From Herbiconiux moechotypicola (GTDB lineage: Bacteria; Actinomycetota; Actinomycetes; Actinomycetales; Microbacteriaceae), in contig NZ_JANLCN010000004.1 in assembly GCF_024979255.1 (NCBI RefSeq), forward strand, positions 310,001 through 374,000: a stretch of 64,000 nucleotides of DNA, read 5' to 3'. Positions 1 through 10,194 of this stretch are shown here, one piece after another. The notes under the pieces were generated by a model. The model made no database searches, was not told where the DNA came from, and was given only the letters and a program-made list of their open reading frames with translations. Position numbers and translations under genes: made by a program. Positions within the stretch are counted from its first letter, which is position 1. Each line of letters starts with the position of its first letter.

Positions 1-511
1 GGTTCGCGACGACAACGCGAACGAGATCTGCGCCAAGATCCTGCTGCTCGCGGCTGAAGACCCCAAGCGCGACATCTACCTCTACATCAATTCGCCCGGC
101 GGCTCCATCACGGCCGGCATGGCCATCTACGACACGATGAAGTTCGTGCCGAACGACATCGTCACCGTCGGCATCGGCATGGCGGCGTCGATGGGACAGT
201 TCCTCCTCACCTCCGGCACCAAGGGCAAGCGCTACATCACGCCCAACGCCCGCGTGCTGCTTCACCAGCCGCACGGTGGCTTCGGCGGCACCGCGAGCGA
301 CATCCAGACCCAGGCCCAGCTCATCCTGAGCATGAAGCACACGCTCGCCGAGATCACCGCCGCGCAGACGGGCAAGACCGTCGAGCAGGTCAACGAAGAC
401 GGTGACCGCGACCGCTGGTTCAGTGCCCAGGAGGCGCTGGAGTACGGCTTCGTCGACCACGTGCGCGAGTTCGCCACCGACGTCGCCGGCGGCGGCGGAA
501 CCGACGCCTGA
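1..511 (+). CDS. clpP1: ATP-dependent Clp protease proteolytic subunit 1 (5' end missing)
   Basis: Serine peptidase subunit of the cytosolic Clp protease. The frame is open from base 2, so the N-terminus lies outside the window; about 169 residues remain. Visible family marks are INSPGGS, the nucleophile serine in GMAASMGQ, the catalytic histidine in LLHQPHGG and the aspartate in GDRDRWFS. It is followed after 41 bp by a second clpP. Tandem clpP1-clpP2 forming one mixed two-ring protease that works with ClpX is the known actinobacterial arrangement. The order and sequence fit clpP1 rather than clpP2. Promoter and any ClgR site would lie upstream of the window. Confidence 0.93.
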   Translation, partial: VRDDNANEICAKILLLAAEDPKRDIYLYINSPGGSITAGMAIYDTMKFVPNDIVTVGIGMAASMGQFLLTSGTKGKRYITPNARVLLHQPHGGFGGTASDIQTQAQLILSMKHTLAEITAAQTGKTVEQVNEDGDRDRWFSAQEALEYGFVDHVREFATDVAGGGGTDA

Positions 512-552
512 GCATCCGCACCGAGACTTCGAGAGAACAGGTAAAGAGAACC

Positions 553-1218
553 ATGGAAACCCCCACCTTCGGTGCGAGTGCCTACCGCAACGGCACGATG
601 CCCTCCGACCGCTACATCCTGCCGAGCTTCGAGGAGCGCACCGCCTACGGCTTCAAGCGTCAGGACCCCTACGCGAAGCTGTTCGAAGACCGCATCATCT
701 TCCTCGGTGTTCAGATCGACGACGCGTCGGCCGACGACATCATGGCGCAGCTGCTCGTGCTCGAGTCGCAGGACCCCGACCGCGACATCGAGATGTACAT
801 CAACTCGCCCGGTGGCTCGTTCACCGCGATGACCGCGATCTACGACACGATGCAGTACGTGCGTCCGCAGATCCAGACGGTGTGCCTCGGTCAGGCCGCG
901 TCGGCCGCTGCCGTGCTGCTCGCCGCCGGCACCCCGGGCAAGCGTCTCGCCCTGCCGAACGCGCGCATCCTCATCCACCAGCCGGCCACCGGCCAGGGCG
1001 GCGGGCAGGCGTCCGACATCGAGATCCAGGCCCGTGAGATCCTGCGCATGCGCACCTGGCTCGAGGGCACCCTCTCGAAGCACTCGAAGCGCTCGCTCGA
1101 AGAGGTCAACAAGGACATCGACCGCGACAAGATCCTCTCCGCCGACGAGGCCCTCGAGTACGGCCTCATCGACCAGGTGCTCACGTCGCGCAAGAACGTC
1201 CCGGCCTTGGTCAGCTAG
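553..1218 (+). CDS. clpP2: ATP-dependent Clp protease proteolytic subunit 2
   Basis: Second peptidase subunit of the mixed ClpP1P2 tetradecamer. Complete at 221 residues, normal for the family. The catalytic triad is readable as Ser117 (GQAASAAAV), His142 (LIHQPATG) and Asp192 (DIDRDKILS). The N-terminal stretch [13 protein letters not shown] and the variant serine motif AASAAAV (rather than AASMG) are typical of actinobacterial ClpP2. The purine-rich stretch AGAGAACAGGTAAAGAG lies just before the ATG. Co-transcribed with clpP1 and closed by a strong hairpin at 1231-1265, so clpX is probably transcribed separately. Confidence 0.96.
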   Translation: METPTFGASAYRNGTMPSDRYILPSFEERTAYGFKRQDPYAKLFEDRIIFLGVQIDDASADDIMAQLLVLESQDPDRDIEMYINSPGGSFTAMTAIYDTMQYVRPQIQTVCLGQAASAAAVLLAAGTPGKRLALPNARILIHQPATGQGGGQASDIEIQAREILRMRTWLEGTLSKHSKRSLEEVNKDIDRDKILSADEALEYGLIDQVLTSRKNVPALVS

Positions 1219-1230
1219 TAGTGCTGGTCC

Positions 1231-1265
1231 AGCGAGGCCCGTCGCCGTTGGCGGCGGGCCTCGCT
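1231..1265 (+). terminator. Strong hairpin terminator after clpP2
   Basis: A 16-bp stem (one G-U pair) closed by a three-base loop starts 12 bp after the clpP2 stop. Left arm begins AGCGAGGCCCG, right arm ends CGGGCCTCGCT. No T tract follows, as is common in GC-rich actinobacteria. Confidence 0.85.
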
Positions 1266-1266
1266 G

Positions 1267-1365
1267 CTCGCGCCGCCGCTACTGCGGCGCGAGGCGACAT
1301 GTGGGTGTCCGGTCGCTGCGCGGCCGGGCTCCCACCTTGGGTCGTCGAGAAGGGCCTGATGCGTT
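1267..1365 (+). repeat. Dispersed intergenic hairpin repeat, copy A
   Basis: About 99 bp closely matching the reverse complement of 8969-9066. Shared landmarks in order are a perfect 7-bp-arm hairpin GCGCCGC/GCGGCGC with a 7-nt loop (1270-1290), then GCGACATGTGGGTGT, CGGTCGCT, CCCACC, GGGTCGTCGA and AAGGGCCTG. The arms are identical in both copies while the loops differ. The copy lies downstream of a gene, in that gene's orientation, like copy B. It ends about 30 bp before the first recognisable codon of a truncated ATPase gene. Confidence 0.8.
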
Positions 1366-1395
1366 CGGTCTCGTGATGAGGCCCGTTCACCGAAG

Positions 1396-1937
1396 GTCGG
1401 GATCGCGATGGCCTTCGGGTTTCCCGCGGAGGGAGGGTCGCGGAATGGTGGGGCGACCACCAGGGCGAGTGAGTCGCCGTTGGGGGAGTGGCTGAAGCTG
1501 CGACGGGGCTGGTGGCTCCGCGGTGGGGATTCTTCTTGCGGGCCGAGACGATGCACGGCTATTACAGCTACCTCGAGGCGCTGCCGAACTCGCCCGATCG
1601 CGATCTGCACGAGATGAGCCACGGGGAGTCGTTCCTCGCGCTGCTGGATCGCAAGATCGACTCGCCAGGCTTCTTCTGTCTCGACGAGCCGGAGGCGGCT
1701 CTCTCGTTCGATTCGACGCTGCGGTTCCTGGCCCAGCTGATGGAGTTGCGCCGGGCCGGGGCGCAGGTGGTGTGCGCGACGCACTCGCCCATCCTGGCGG
1801 CGATGCCGGATGCGACGGTGCTCGAGGTGGGGGAGTGGGGCATCCGCGAGACCGAGTGGGAGGAGCTCGAGATCGTGGGGCACTGGCGGCGTTTTCTGGA
1901 GGCGCCAGGCCGGTATCTGCGACATCTCGACGGGTGA
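1396..1937 (+). pseudogene. Relic of an AAA-family ATPase (N-terminal half lost, frameshifted)
   Basis: The C-terminal half of a small SMC/ABC-type ATPase is readable. Frame 1 gives AFGFPAEGGSRN and RASESPLGEWLKLRRG (about 1396-1500); after a frameshift near 1505-1525, frame 3 continues with GFFLRAETMHG, the signature SHGESF, Walker B FFCLDEPEAALS, the switch THSPIL and the closing HWRRFLEAPGRYLRHL. Family members of about 240 residues carry a P-loop upstream; here no Walker A is present and the homology stops close to repeat copy A. It cannot bind ATP normally. A residual ORF of 149 residues from 1488 could be mistaken for a gene. Confidence 0.75.
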
Positions 1938-1982
1938 AGGGTGAAAGCTGCGTCATTGTCCGTCTGTGTCGGGGGTTCGGGT

Positions 1983-2012
1983 TAGGCTCGTGGGAACACA
2001 GCGACTAGGAGG
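1983..2012 (+). promoter_or_regulatory. clpX promoter -10 and ribosome binding site
   Basis: A TAGGCT hexamer (1983-1988) fits an actinobacterial -10, and a perfect AGGAGG (2007-2012) stands six bases before the clpX ATG. Together with the clpP2 terminator this indicates independent transcription of clpX. I see no palindrome like a ClgR or heat-shock operator here. Confidence 0.6.
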
Positions 2013-2018
2013 CTGGGT

Positions 2019-3295
<1,277 letters not shown>

Positions 3296-3299
<4 letters not shown>

Positions 3300-4570
3300 G
3301 CCAGGTCACCGAGCCCGCGCCGAAGCGCGGGTTCTCGCTGGTGCAGCCGATCTCGGCGGGGGTCGTCGCGTCGCTCACCGGCTTCGCGAGCTCCTTCGTG
3401 CTCGTCGTGGCGGGGCTCCGCGCGGTCGGCGCCGACGACGCCCAGGCCGCGAGCGGCCTGCTCGCCGTCACCGTGGCCAGCGGGCTCTGCTGCATCATCC
3501 TGGCCCTGAGCTTCCGCCTCCCCATCTCCTTCGCCTGGTCGACCCCCGGCGCCGCGCTGCTCGTGGCCGCCGCCGGCACCACCGACGACTTCCGCGCCGC
3601 GACGGGCGCCTTTCTCGTCTGCGGCGTGCTCATCCTGCTCTGCGGTCTCTGGCCCTGGCTCGGCAGGGCCATCACGAGCATCCCGCGGCCCCTCGCCAGC
3701 GCGATGCTCGCGGGCATTCTCTTCCCCATCTGCCTCGCACCCATCACGGCCGCGGTCGAGATCCCGTGGCTGGCACTGCCCGTCATCGGTGTGTGGCTCG
3801 TGCTGTTCCGCTTCGCGCCGCGCTGGGCGGTGCCCGCCGCCATGGTGGTGGCGGTGATCGGCATCGTCGTGTCGGCCGATGGCGACTGGCTGAACGGCGC
3901 CAGCATCGTGCCCCACCCCGTGTTCGTCGCGCCCGTGTTCGACCCGCTCGTGATCGTGAGCCTCGGTCTGCCGCTGTTCATCGTGACGATGGCGGGGCAG
4001 AACGTGCCCGGGTTCGCGGTGATGTCGACGCTCGGCTACACGCTCCCGCCGAGGCCGCCGCTGTTGGCCTCGGGCATCGGCACCGTCGCGGTGTCGTTCA
4101 TCGGCGGGCACGCCGTCAACCTCGCCGCCATCACGGCCGCCATCATGGCGGGCCCCGACTCGCACCCCGACCGCTCCAAGCGCTGGATCGCGACGGTCGC
4201 CAACGGCGTCGGGTTCGTCGTGCTGGGGCTCGGCGCCGGGGTCGCCACGGCGCTCATCGCCGCCGCCCCGCCCGTGCTCATCACGGCGGTGGCGGGTCTC
4301 GCCCTGCTCGGCACGCTCGTCACGGCGGTCGTGAGCTCACTCGAGATGCCGGCCCATCGCATCCCGGCCATCGCCACCTTCCTGGTCACGGCCTCCGGGG
4401 TCACCATCGTGAGCATCGGCTCGGCGTTCTGGGGGCTGCTGGTGGGCGGTGTCATCATGCTGTGGAGCGCCTTCCCGTGGCGACGACGCCCGGCGAAACC
4501 CGACGCCGACGCCGATGCCGCGCCCGGCTCCGCGCCGGACTCCGCCCCCGACCCCGCACCGAAAGGCTGA
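3296..4570 (+). CDS. BenE-family (benzoate/H+ symporter type) membrane permease
   Basis: Integral membrane transporter of the BenE family: about 425 residues with some eleven to twelve hydrophobic segments and family-like stretches [22 protein letters not shown] and [12 protein letters not shown]. The last 30 residues are an Asp/Ala/Pro-rich cytoplasmic tail. The start is doubtful: no ATG or GTG lies near the clpX stop. A CTG at 3296 overlaps that stop and has GAAGAGAAG upstream; the first GTG (3341) would still keep the first membrane helix. Substrate is not proven; benzoate is the family name only. Probably co-transcribed with clpX and the following reductase. Confidence 0.8.
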
Positions 4571-4573
4571 CGA

Positions 4574-5557
4574 ATGACCCTCACCCCCGTGCGCCTCGGC
4601 CACTCCGGCCTCAAGCTCTCGCCGATCGTGCTCGGCTGCATGAGCTACGGCACCCCCGACCGCGGCACCCACCCGTGGACCCTGCCCGAAGAGCGGTCCC
4701 GGCCCTTCTACGTGCAGGCCCTCGAGGCCGGCATCACCACCTTCGACACCGCCGACATGTACTCCGCGGGCACCAGCGAGGAGATCACGGGCCGGATGCT
4801 CGGCGAGCTCGCCCGCCGCGACGAGATCGAGATCGCGACCAAGGTGTTCTTCCGCACCGGCCCCGGCGCGAACGCCGAAGGACTCTCGCGCGGCCACATC
4901 CTGAACGCGATCGACGCGAGCCTCACCCGGCTCGGCACCGACTACGTCGACCTCTACCAGATCCACCGCTGGGACCCGACGACCCCCATCGAAGAGACGA
5001 TGGAGGCGCTGCACGACGTGGTGAAGTCGGGCAAGGCCCGCTACATCGGCGCCAGCTCGATGTGGGCGTGGCAGTTCGCGAAGGCCCAGCACGTGGCCGA
5101 GAGCAACGGATGGACGCGGTTCGTCTCGATGCAAGACCAGTACAACCTGCTGCAGCGCGAAGAGGAGCGCGAGATGCACCCGCTCACCCTCGATCAGGGC
5201 GTGGGGGTGCTGCCCTGGAGCCCGCTCGCCCGGGGCCGGCTCACCCGGCCGTGGGGCGAGGAGACGGCCCGCACCGGCAGCGACGAGGTGACCAAGTCCA
5301 TGTACGGGCAGGCCGACGCGGCCGACCGCGCCATCACTGAGGCCGTGGGCGCGGTGGCGGATGCGCGGGGCGTGAGCCGCGCACAGGTCGCGCTGGCGTG
5401 GGTGCGGCAGCAGGAGGCGGTGACGGCGCCGATCGTGGGCGCCACGAAGCCGCACCACATCGCGGATGCGGTGGCGAGCCTCGAGATCACGCTCACGGAG
5501 GAGGAGCTCACAGCGTTGGAGGCGCCCTACACGCCCCGCTTGCCCGAGGGGTTCTGA
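4574..5557 (+). CDS. Aldo/keto reductase
   Basis: NADPH-dependent carbonyl reductase of the AKR superfamily, 327 residues, TIM-barrel length. The catalytic tetrad is readable as Asp58 and Tyr63 (TFDTADMYSAG), Lys90 (EIATKVFF) and His131 (QIHRWD). The C-terminal cofactor region includes VGATKPHH. The ATG follows the permease stop by 3 bp with AAAGG upstream, so the two are likely co-translated. The order permease-reductase may point to handling of one aromatic or carbonyl compound, but this is inference. It converges on the small gene at 5583. Confidence 0.9.
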   Translation: MTLTPVRLGHSGLKLSPIVLGCMSYGTPDRGTHPWTLPEERSRPFYVQALEAGITTFDTADMYSAGTSEEITGRMLGELARRDEIEIATKVFFRTGPGANAEGLSRGHILNAIDASLTRLGTDYVDLYQIHRWDPTTPIEETMEALHDVVKSGKARYIGASSMWAWQFAKAQHVAESNGWTRFVSMQDQYNLLQREEEREMHPLTLDQGVGVLPWSPLARGRLTRPWGEETARTGSDEVTKSMYGQADAADRAITEAVGAVADARGVSRAQVALAWVRQQEAVTAPIVGATKPHHIADAVASLEITLTEEELTALEAPYTPRLPEGF

Positions 5558-5582
5558 GCCCGGGAGCCCGGCGGACCAGCCC

Positions 5583-5822
5583 TTACGCCCCCGGCGTCAC
5601 CACGGCCGCGTCGGCCTCGGCGTCGTACTCCACGACGGTTTCGTCGTCGAGCTCGACCACCGGCTTGCCCTCGAGCCAGGTGAGAGTCCAGCTCCAGTCG
5701 TCGGCCTTCACACCCTGCTCGGCCAGCTCGCCCTCGACCTCGTAGATCGCGTCGATCACGGCCTGGGGGAGCTTCGACGGTGGCTCGTCACCGACGAGCC
5801 ACCGCGTGCCGAGCTGGATCAT
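5583..5822 (-). CDS. Small acidic protein of unknown function
   Basis: 79 residues, starting MIQLGTRWLVGDEPP and rich in Asp/Glu/Val. No recognised domain, no signal peptide and no membrane segment. It is likely real because its ATG overlaps the stop of the upstream acetyltransferase gene as TGATG, a classic translational coupling, and its codon use has the normal high GC at third positions. It probably belongs to the valS-GNAT transcription unit. I do not assign a function. Confidence 0.65.
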   Translation of the reverse strand: MIQLGTRWLVGDEPPSKLPQAVIDAIYEVEGELAEQGVKADDWSWTLTWLEGKPVVELDDETVVEYDAEADAAVVTPGA

Positions 5823-6268
5823 CAGAGAACCTTCTCGTAGGTGACCCACTTGGTCTTCGAGGCGACCGAGTCGTAGAGCTTGCGCGCGGTCTCGTTGTCT
5901 TTCGCGGTGATCCAAGTGACCACGGCGATGCCGCGCTCGCGGCCCACCGCGTAGACGGCCTCGATGAGCGCGCGGCCGACCCCGGAGGTGCGCTTCTCGG
6001 GCAGCACGAACAGGTCGTCGAGGTAGATGCCCCGGTTGCCCTCGAGCGGGCGTGCGAACTCGCGGAAGTGCGCGAGCCCGATCACGGAACCCTCGTCGTC
6101 GACCGCTACGAGGCACTCGAGCTCGTTGGCGGGATCGATGATCCAGCTCCACACCAGCACGGCCTTCTCGTCGTGCAGCGGTGTCTCGTAGAACTCTCCG
6201 TAGCCGGTGTACACCGCGTGCCACGGGAAGAACTCGCTCTCGCTCACCGGTCTGACCTCGATCGGCAT
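5822..6268 (-). CDS. GNAT-family N-acetyltransferase
   Basis: Acetyl-CoA-dependent N-acetyltransferase, 148 residues from the chosen start. The GNAT core is visible: GIYLDDLFVLPEKRTSGVG carries the acetyl-CoA pyrophosphate-binding loop (R-x-x-G-x-G/A type), followed by ALIEAVYAVGRERG and the NETARKLYDS helix. I chose the ATG at 6268 because GAGGAGG stands six bases before it; an upstream ATG at 6286 overlaps the valS stop as ATGA but lacks a ribosome site. Substrate unknown. Likely co-transcribed after valS. Confidence 0.85.
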   Translation of the reverse strand: MPIEVRPVSESEFFPWHAVYTGYGEFYETPLHDEKAVLVWSWIIDPANELECLVAVDDEGSVIGLAHFREFARPLEGNRGIYLDDLFVLPEKRTSGVGRALIEAVYAVGRERGIAVVTWITAKDNETARKLYDSVASKTKWVTYEKVL

Positions 6269-6282
6269 CGTCGCCTCCTCGC

Positions 6283-8886
6283 TCATGCTGTGCCCTCTGC
6301 CGTCTCGGCGGGCGCTAGAACTATATCGCTCACCACGAGCTCCTCCGCGGAGGCGAAGTGCAGCTCCTCGATGCGGCCCACCGCCTTGAGGTCGCCCGCG
6401 ACGAGCTGCAGCAGCTCGATCTCCTCGGCGGGGCCCGCGATGGTGGCCGAGGCCACGGGCACGCGCTGTGACACCTTCGCCTCGGTCTTGGTGCGGCGGA
6501 TGGCGATGAGCGCCCGGCCGGCGAGCTCGAGCACCCTCGCGTCTGCACCCTCGGTCATCAGCGCCGGCCACGCATCCGTCGGCCACTTGGCCGTGTGCAC
6601 GCTCTCGTCGTGGGTCCACGACCACACCTCTTCGGTGGCGAACGGCAGGTAGGGCGCGAACAGGCGCAGCTGCACCTCGAGCGCGGTGCGCAGAGCGATC
6701 ACGGCCGACGCGCGCTCCTCGGGCGAGGCGTCGGAGCGGTAGGCGCGCTCCTTCACCAGCTCGAGGTAGTCGTCGCAGAAGGTCCAGAAGAAGCGCTCCA
6801 CCGTCTCGAGCGCGCGGGCGTGCTCGTAGGAGCGGAGGTCCGTGGAGGCGGCGGCCACCACGCGGTCGAGCTCGGCGAGCATGCCCTTGTCGAGCGGGTT
6901 GCTCACCGGGAAGGAGCCCTCGGGCAGCTCGAAGCCGTAGACGAACTTGGCCGCGTTGAGGATCTTGATGGCCAGGCGGCGCCCGATCTTGATCTGCGTG
7001 GGGTTCTTCTCGTCGAACGCCGCGTCGGTGCCGAGGCGCGACGAGGCGGCCCAGTAGCGCACCGCATCCGAGCCGTGGGCGGCCAGGATGTCGGCGGGCG
7101 TGACCACGTTGCCCTTCGACTTCGACATCTTCTTGCGGTCGGGGTCGACGATGAAGCCCGAGAGCGCGGCGTGCGCCCACGGCTTCTGACCCGACTCGAG
7201 CGTGGAGCGGAGCATGGTGGAGAACAGCCAGGTGCGGATGATGTCCTGCCCCTGCGGCCGCAGGTCGTAGGGGAACACCGTCTCCCACAGGGCGGCGTCG
7301 CGCTCCCAGCCGCCCGCGAGCTGCGGGGTGAGGGAGGAGGTGGCCCAGGTGTCCATCACGTCGACCTCGCCCTGGAAGCCGCCGGGCACGCCGCGCTGCT
7401 CTTCGGAGTAGCCGGGTGCCGCATCCGACGACGGGTCCACCGGCAGCGAGGCGGCCTCGGGCAGGATCGGCTGGTCGAACACGGGGTTGCCGTCGGCGTC
7501 GAGCGGGTACCACACCGGCAGGGGCACACCGAAGAACCGCTGGCGCGAGATGAGCCAGTCGCCGGTGAGGCCGCCCACCCAGTTCTCGTAGCGCACGCGC
7601 ATGAAGTCGGGGTGCCAGTCGAGCTCCTGCCCCAGCTTGATGAGCCGGGCGCGGAGGGCTTCGTCGCGGGCACCGTTGGAGATGTACCACTGCCGGGTCG
7701 ACACGATCTCGAGCGGGCGGTCGCCCTTCTCGAAGAACTTCACCGGGTGGGTGATGGGCTTCGGGTCGCCGATGAGCTCACCCGAGGCGCGCAGCAGCTC
7801 CACCACGGCCTGCTTGGCCGAGAAGACGGTCTTGCCCGCGAGCTGCGCGTAGGCCTCGCGACCGGCCTCCGACTCGATGGCGGCCGGCGGCTCGCTCACG
7901 ACGCGGCCGTCGAAGCCGATGATGGCGCGGTTGGGCAGGTCGAGGTCGCGCCACCAGATGACGTCGGTGAGGTCGCCGAAGGTGCAGATCATGGCGATGC
8001 CGGAGCCCTTGTCGGCCTGCGCGAGGTGGTGCGCCAACACGGGCACCTCCACGCCGAACACGGGCGTGGTGACGGTGGTGCCGAAGAGGGGCTTGTAGCG
8101 CTCGTCATCCGGATGCGCGACCAGGGCCACGCAGGCGGGCAGCAGCTCGGGGCGGGTGGTCTCGATGAACACGGGCGAGCCGTCGGCCGCGTGGAACTCG
8201 AGGCGGTGGTAGGCGCCCGGCTGCTCCTTGTCCTCCAGCTCGGCCTGCGCCACCGCGGTGCGGAACGTCACGTCCCACAGGGTGGGAGCCATGGCCTGGT
8301 AGGCCTCGCCGCGCTCCACGTTGCGGAGGAACGCGAGCTGGGAGGCGGCCTGCGCCTCACGCGAGATGGTGCGGTAGGTCTGGGTCCAGTCGACCGAGAG
8401 GCCGAGGTCGCGCCAGAGCGACTCGAACTGCTTCTCGTCTTCGACGGTGAGGATCTCGCAGAGCTCGATGAAGTTGCGGCGCGAGATGGGCACCTGGTCG
8501 GCGGCCTTCGACGACTTGTTGTCGCCGCCCTCGAAGGGCGGGGTGAAGTCGGGGTCGTAGGGGAGCGACGGGTCGCAGCGCACGCCGTAGTAGTTCTGCA
8601 CGCGGCGCTCGGTGGGGAGGCCGTTGTCATCCCACCCGATCGGGTAGAACACGCGCTTGCCGGTCATGCGCTGGAAACGGGCGATCACGTCGGTGTGCGT
8701 GTAGGAGAAGACGTGACCGATGTGCAGAGAACCGGATGCGGTGGGCGGCGGGGTGTCGATGGAGTAGACGGTCTCGCGGCTCGCGCCCTCACGCGGGAAG
8801 AGGTAGGTGCCCTGCTCGGCCCACCGCGCATCCCACTTCTTCTCGAGGCCCTCGAGAGCCGGTTTCTCGGGCATGCGTTCGGACAT
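6283..8886 (-). CDS. valS: Valine--tRNA ligase
   Basis: Class I aminoacyl-tRNA synthetase charging tRNA-Val, 867 residues. The HIGH motif is intact at residues 55-58 (SGSLHIGHVF) and the KMSKS loop as KKMSKSKGN near residue 585. The long editing domain lies between them; the tRNA-binding C-terminal region follows KMSKS. The ATG has GGAGG seven bases upstream. An upstream TAGACT (complement of 8953-8958) may be its -10. I looked for a T-box leader and see none in the short leader. The next gene (GNAT) overlaps or nearly abuts its stop. Confidence 0.97.
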   Translation of the reverse strand: MSERMPEKPALEGLEKKWDARWAEQGTYLFPREGASRETVYSIDTPPPTASGSLHIGHVFSYTHTDVIARFQRMTGKRVFYPIGWDDNGLPTERRVQNYYGVRCDPSLPYDPDFTPPFEGGDNKSSKAADQVPISRRNFIELCEILTVEDEKQFESLWRDLGLSVDWTQTYRTISREAQAASQLAFLRNVERGEAYQAMAPTLWDVTFRTAVAQAELEDKEQPGAYHRLEFHAADGSPVFIETTRPELLPACVALVAHPDDERYKPLFGTTVTTPVFGVEVPVLAHHLAQADKGSGIAMICTFGDLTDVIWWRDLDLPNRAIIGFDGRVVSEPPAAIESEAGREAYAQLAGKTVFSAKQAVVELLRASGELIGDPKPITHPVKFFEKGDRPLEIVSTRQWYISNGARDEALRARLIKLGQELDWHPDFMRVRYENWVGGLTGDWLISRQRFFGVPLPVWYPLDADGNPVFDQPILPEAASLPVDPSSDAAPGYSEEQRGVPGGFQGEVDVMDTWATSSLTPQLAGGWERDAALWETVFPYDLRPQGQDIIRTWLFSTMLRSTLESGQKPWAHAALSGFIVDPDRKKMSKSKGNVVTPADILAAHGSDAVRYWAASSRLGTDAAFDEKNPTQIKIGRRLAIKILNAAKFVYGFELPEGSFPVSNPLDKGMLAELDRVVAAASTDLRSYEHARALETVERFFWTFCDDYLELVKERAYRSDASPEERASAVIALRTALEVQLRLFAPYLPFATEEVWSWTHDESVHTAKWPTDAWPALMTEGADARVLELAGRALIAIRRTKTEAKVSQRVPVASATIAGPAEEIELLQLVAGDLKAVGRIEELHFASAEELVVSDIVLAPAETAEGTA

Positions 8887-8968
8887 GGTGGGGCCTCCAG
8901 GACTATGGGCGGCACCGTGTCAGGTGAAGAGGTGCCTAATTATCTGCTGCCAAGTCTACCGAAAACGG

Positions 8969-9066
8969 GCGCAGCAGGCCCTTGTCGACGACCCAGGGTG
9001 GGTGCGCGGCCGCGTGAGCGACCGCACACCCACATGTCGCCCGCGCCGCAGAGGCGGCGGCGCGGC
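8969..9066 (-). repeat. Dispersed intergenic hairpin repeat, copy B
   Basis: Reverse-strand counterpart of 1267-1365. The perfect GCGCCGC/GCGGCGC hairpin (9043-9063) lies nine bases after the alcohol dehydrogenase stop, in the orientation of that gene, and is followed by the same ordered blocks GCGACATGTGGGTGT, CGGTCGCT, GGGTCGTCGACAAGGGCC. Arms are conserved but loop sequence differs from copy A, which suggests selection on structure. It may serve as terminator for the dehydrogenase. The rest of the 185-bp gap up to valS holds the valS promoter region. Confidence 0.8.
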
Positions 9067-9071
9067 ATCAA

Positions 9072-10112
9072 TTACGGCACCAGCACGGCGCGGCCGGTCA
9101 CCTTGCCGGCCTCGAGGTCGTCGAAGGCCTGCTGGAAGTCGGCGAGGGGGTAGCGCTTCACCTCGACCTCGAGCTTGCCCTGCTGGGCGAGAGCGATCAC
9201 CTGCAGCTGGTCGGCACGGGTGCCGCCGTAGGAGCGCTGCACGTTCACGCCCCAGGGGAGGGTCTCGGTGGAGGAGTCGGAGGCGTAGGTGAACGAGCCG
9301 CCGCCGAGCCCCACGAAGCGGAGCGCGCCCTCGGGAGCGATGATCTGCGTGGCGAGCGTGACCGTGGGCTGCACGCCGACGAAGTCGAACACCGCGTCGG
9401 CGCCGTAGCCGTTGGTGAGGTCGAGCACCTTCTGCGCCGCCTCGGAGTCGCTCTTCAGCACGACGTCGGCACCGAGCTCGCGGGCGAGCTCGAGCTTGGT
9501 CTCGTCGTTGTCGATGGCGACGATGCGGGCGCCGGTGGTGGCCTTGAGGATCTGCAGGCCCATGTGCCCGAGCCCGCCGACCGCGATGACGACGGCGGTG
9601 GAACCGGGGGTGAGCCGGTCGCGCGCGGAGTTGATGGCGTGCATGGGGGTGACGCCCGCATCCGCCAGCGGAGCCGCGGCCACGGGGTCGAGGTCGCCGA
9701 TCTTGTCGAGGTGGCGCGCCTTCACCACCATGTACTCGGCCATGGCGCCGTCGGGGCCGAGGCCCGGGGTGGTGGGGAACATGGCGCGGCTGCCGTTGAC
9801 CTCGCAGGCGTTGTCACGGCCCTCCACGCAGGCGCGGCAGTGGCCGCACGCCCACACCACGCTCACGAGCACCGCGTCGCCCTTCTCGAAGCCGTCGACG
9901 TCCGACCCGGTCGACTCCACCCATCCGGCGCCCTCGTGCCCGACGGTGCCGCCGAAGAACGGCCACTCCTCGCCCATGTGCAGCACGTGCAGGTCGGAGT
10001 GGCAGAGGCCGGCTCCCGCCACCTTCACGAGCACGTCGTCGGGGCCGAGTTCCGGCACCGCCACATCCTGCAGCTCCATCGTGTGTGGGCCCACCAGCTT
10101 GACCGCCTGCAT
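9072..10112 (-). CDS. Zinc-dependent alcohol dehydrogenase (NAD(P)-dependent)
   Basis: Medium-chain dehydrogenase/reductase, 346 residues. Catalytic zinc ligands Cys37 and His59 (GHEGAGWV) and the four structural-zinc cysteines 89, 92, 95 and 103 are present. The Rossmann nucleotide loop reads GGLGHMGLQ. It oxidises primary or secondary alcohols or reduces aldehydes; substrate unknown. It is transcribed away from the TetR gene at 10241, and the shared intergenic region carries repeated TGATC blocks and a small palindrome, so control by that regulator is a reasonable inference. Terminated by hairpin repeat copy B. Confidence 0.93.
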   Translation of the reverse strand: MQAVKLVGPHTMELQDVAVPELGPDDVLVKVAGAGLCHSDLHVLHMGEEWPFFGGTVGHEGAGWVESTGSDVDGFEKGDAVLVSVVWACGHCRACVEGRDNACEVNGSRAMFPTTPGLGPDGAMAEYMVVKARHLDKIGDLDPVAAAPLADAGVTPMHAINSARDRLTPGSTAVVIAVGGLGHMGLQILKATTGARIVAIDNDETKLELARELGADVVLKSDSEAAQKVLDLTNGYGADAVFDFVGVQPTVTLATQIIAPEGALRFVGLGGGSFTYASDSSTETLPWGVNVQRSYGGTRADQLQVIALAQQGKLEVEVKRYPLADFQQAFDDLEAGKVTGRAVLVP

Positions 10113-10130
10113 CGGAATCGTGTCCTCTCT

Positions 10131-10154
10131 TGATCGTCTGTGATCGTCGTGATC
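10131..10154 (-). promoter_or_regulatory. Direct TGATC repeats upstream of the alcohol dehydrogenase
   Basis: TGATCGTC occurs at 10131 and 10141, followed by a third TGATC at 10150, spaced 10 and 9 bp, that is about one helical turn. They lie in the probable leader of the dehydrogenase gene. Possible regulator binding sites; unproven. Confidence 0.35.
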
Positions 10155-10194
10155 CGGGCGGCATCGACGCCTGCCCGAGATTCACGATACGCCC

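Noticed and set aside
1488-1937. Intact 149-residue ATPase gene
   Set aside because: No Walker A, and upstream homology continues in a different frame, showing a relic.
8887-8968. T-box or other riboswitch upstream of valS (also considered for leuS at 33833-33937)
   Set aside because: Leaders are too short and I see neither a specifier loop nor a T-box bulge sequence.
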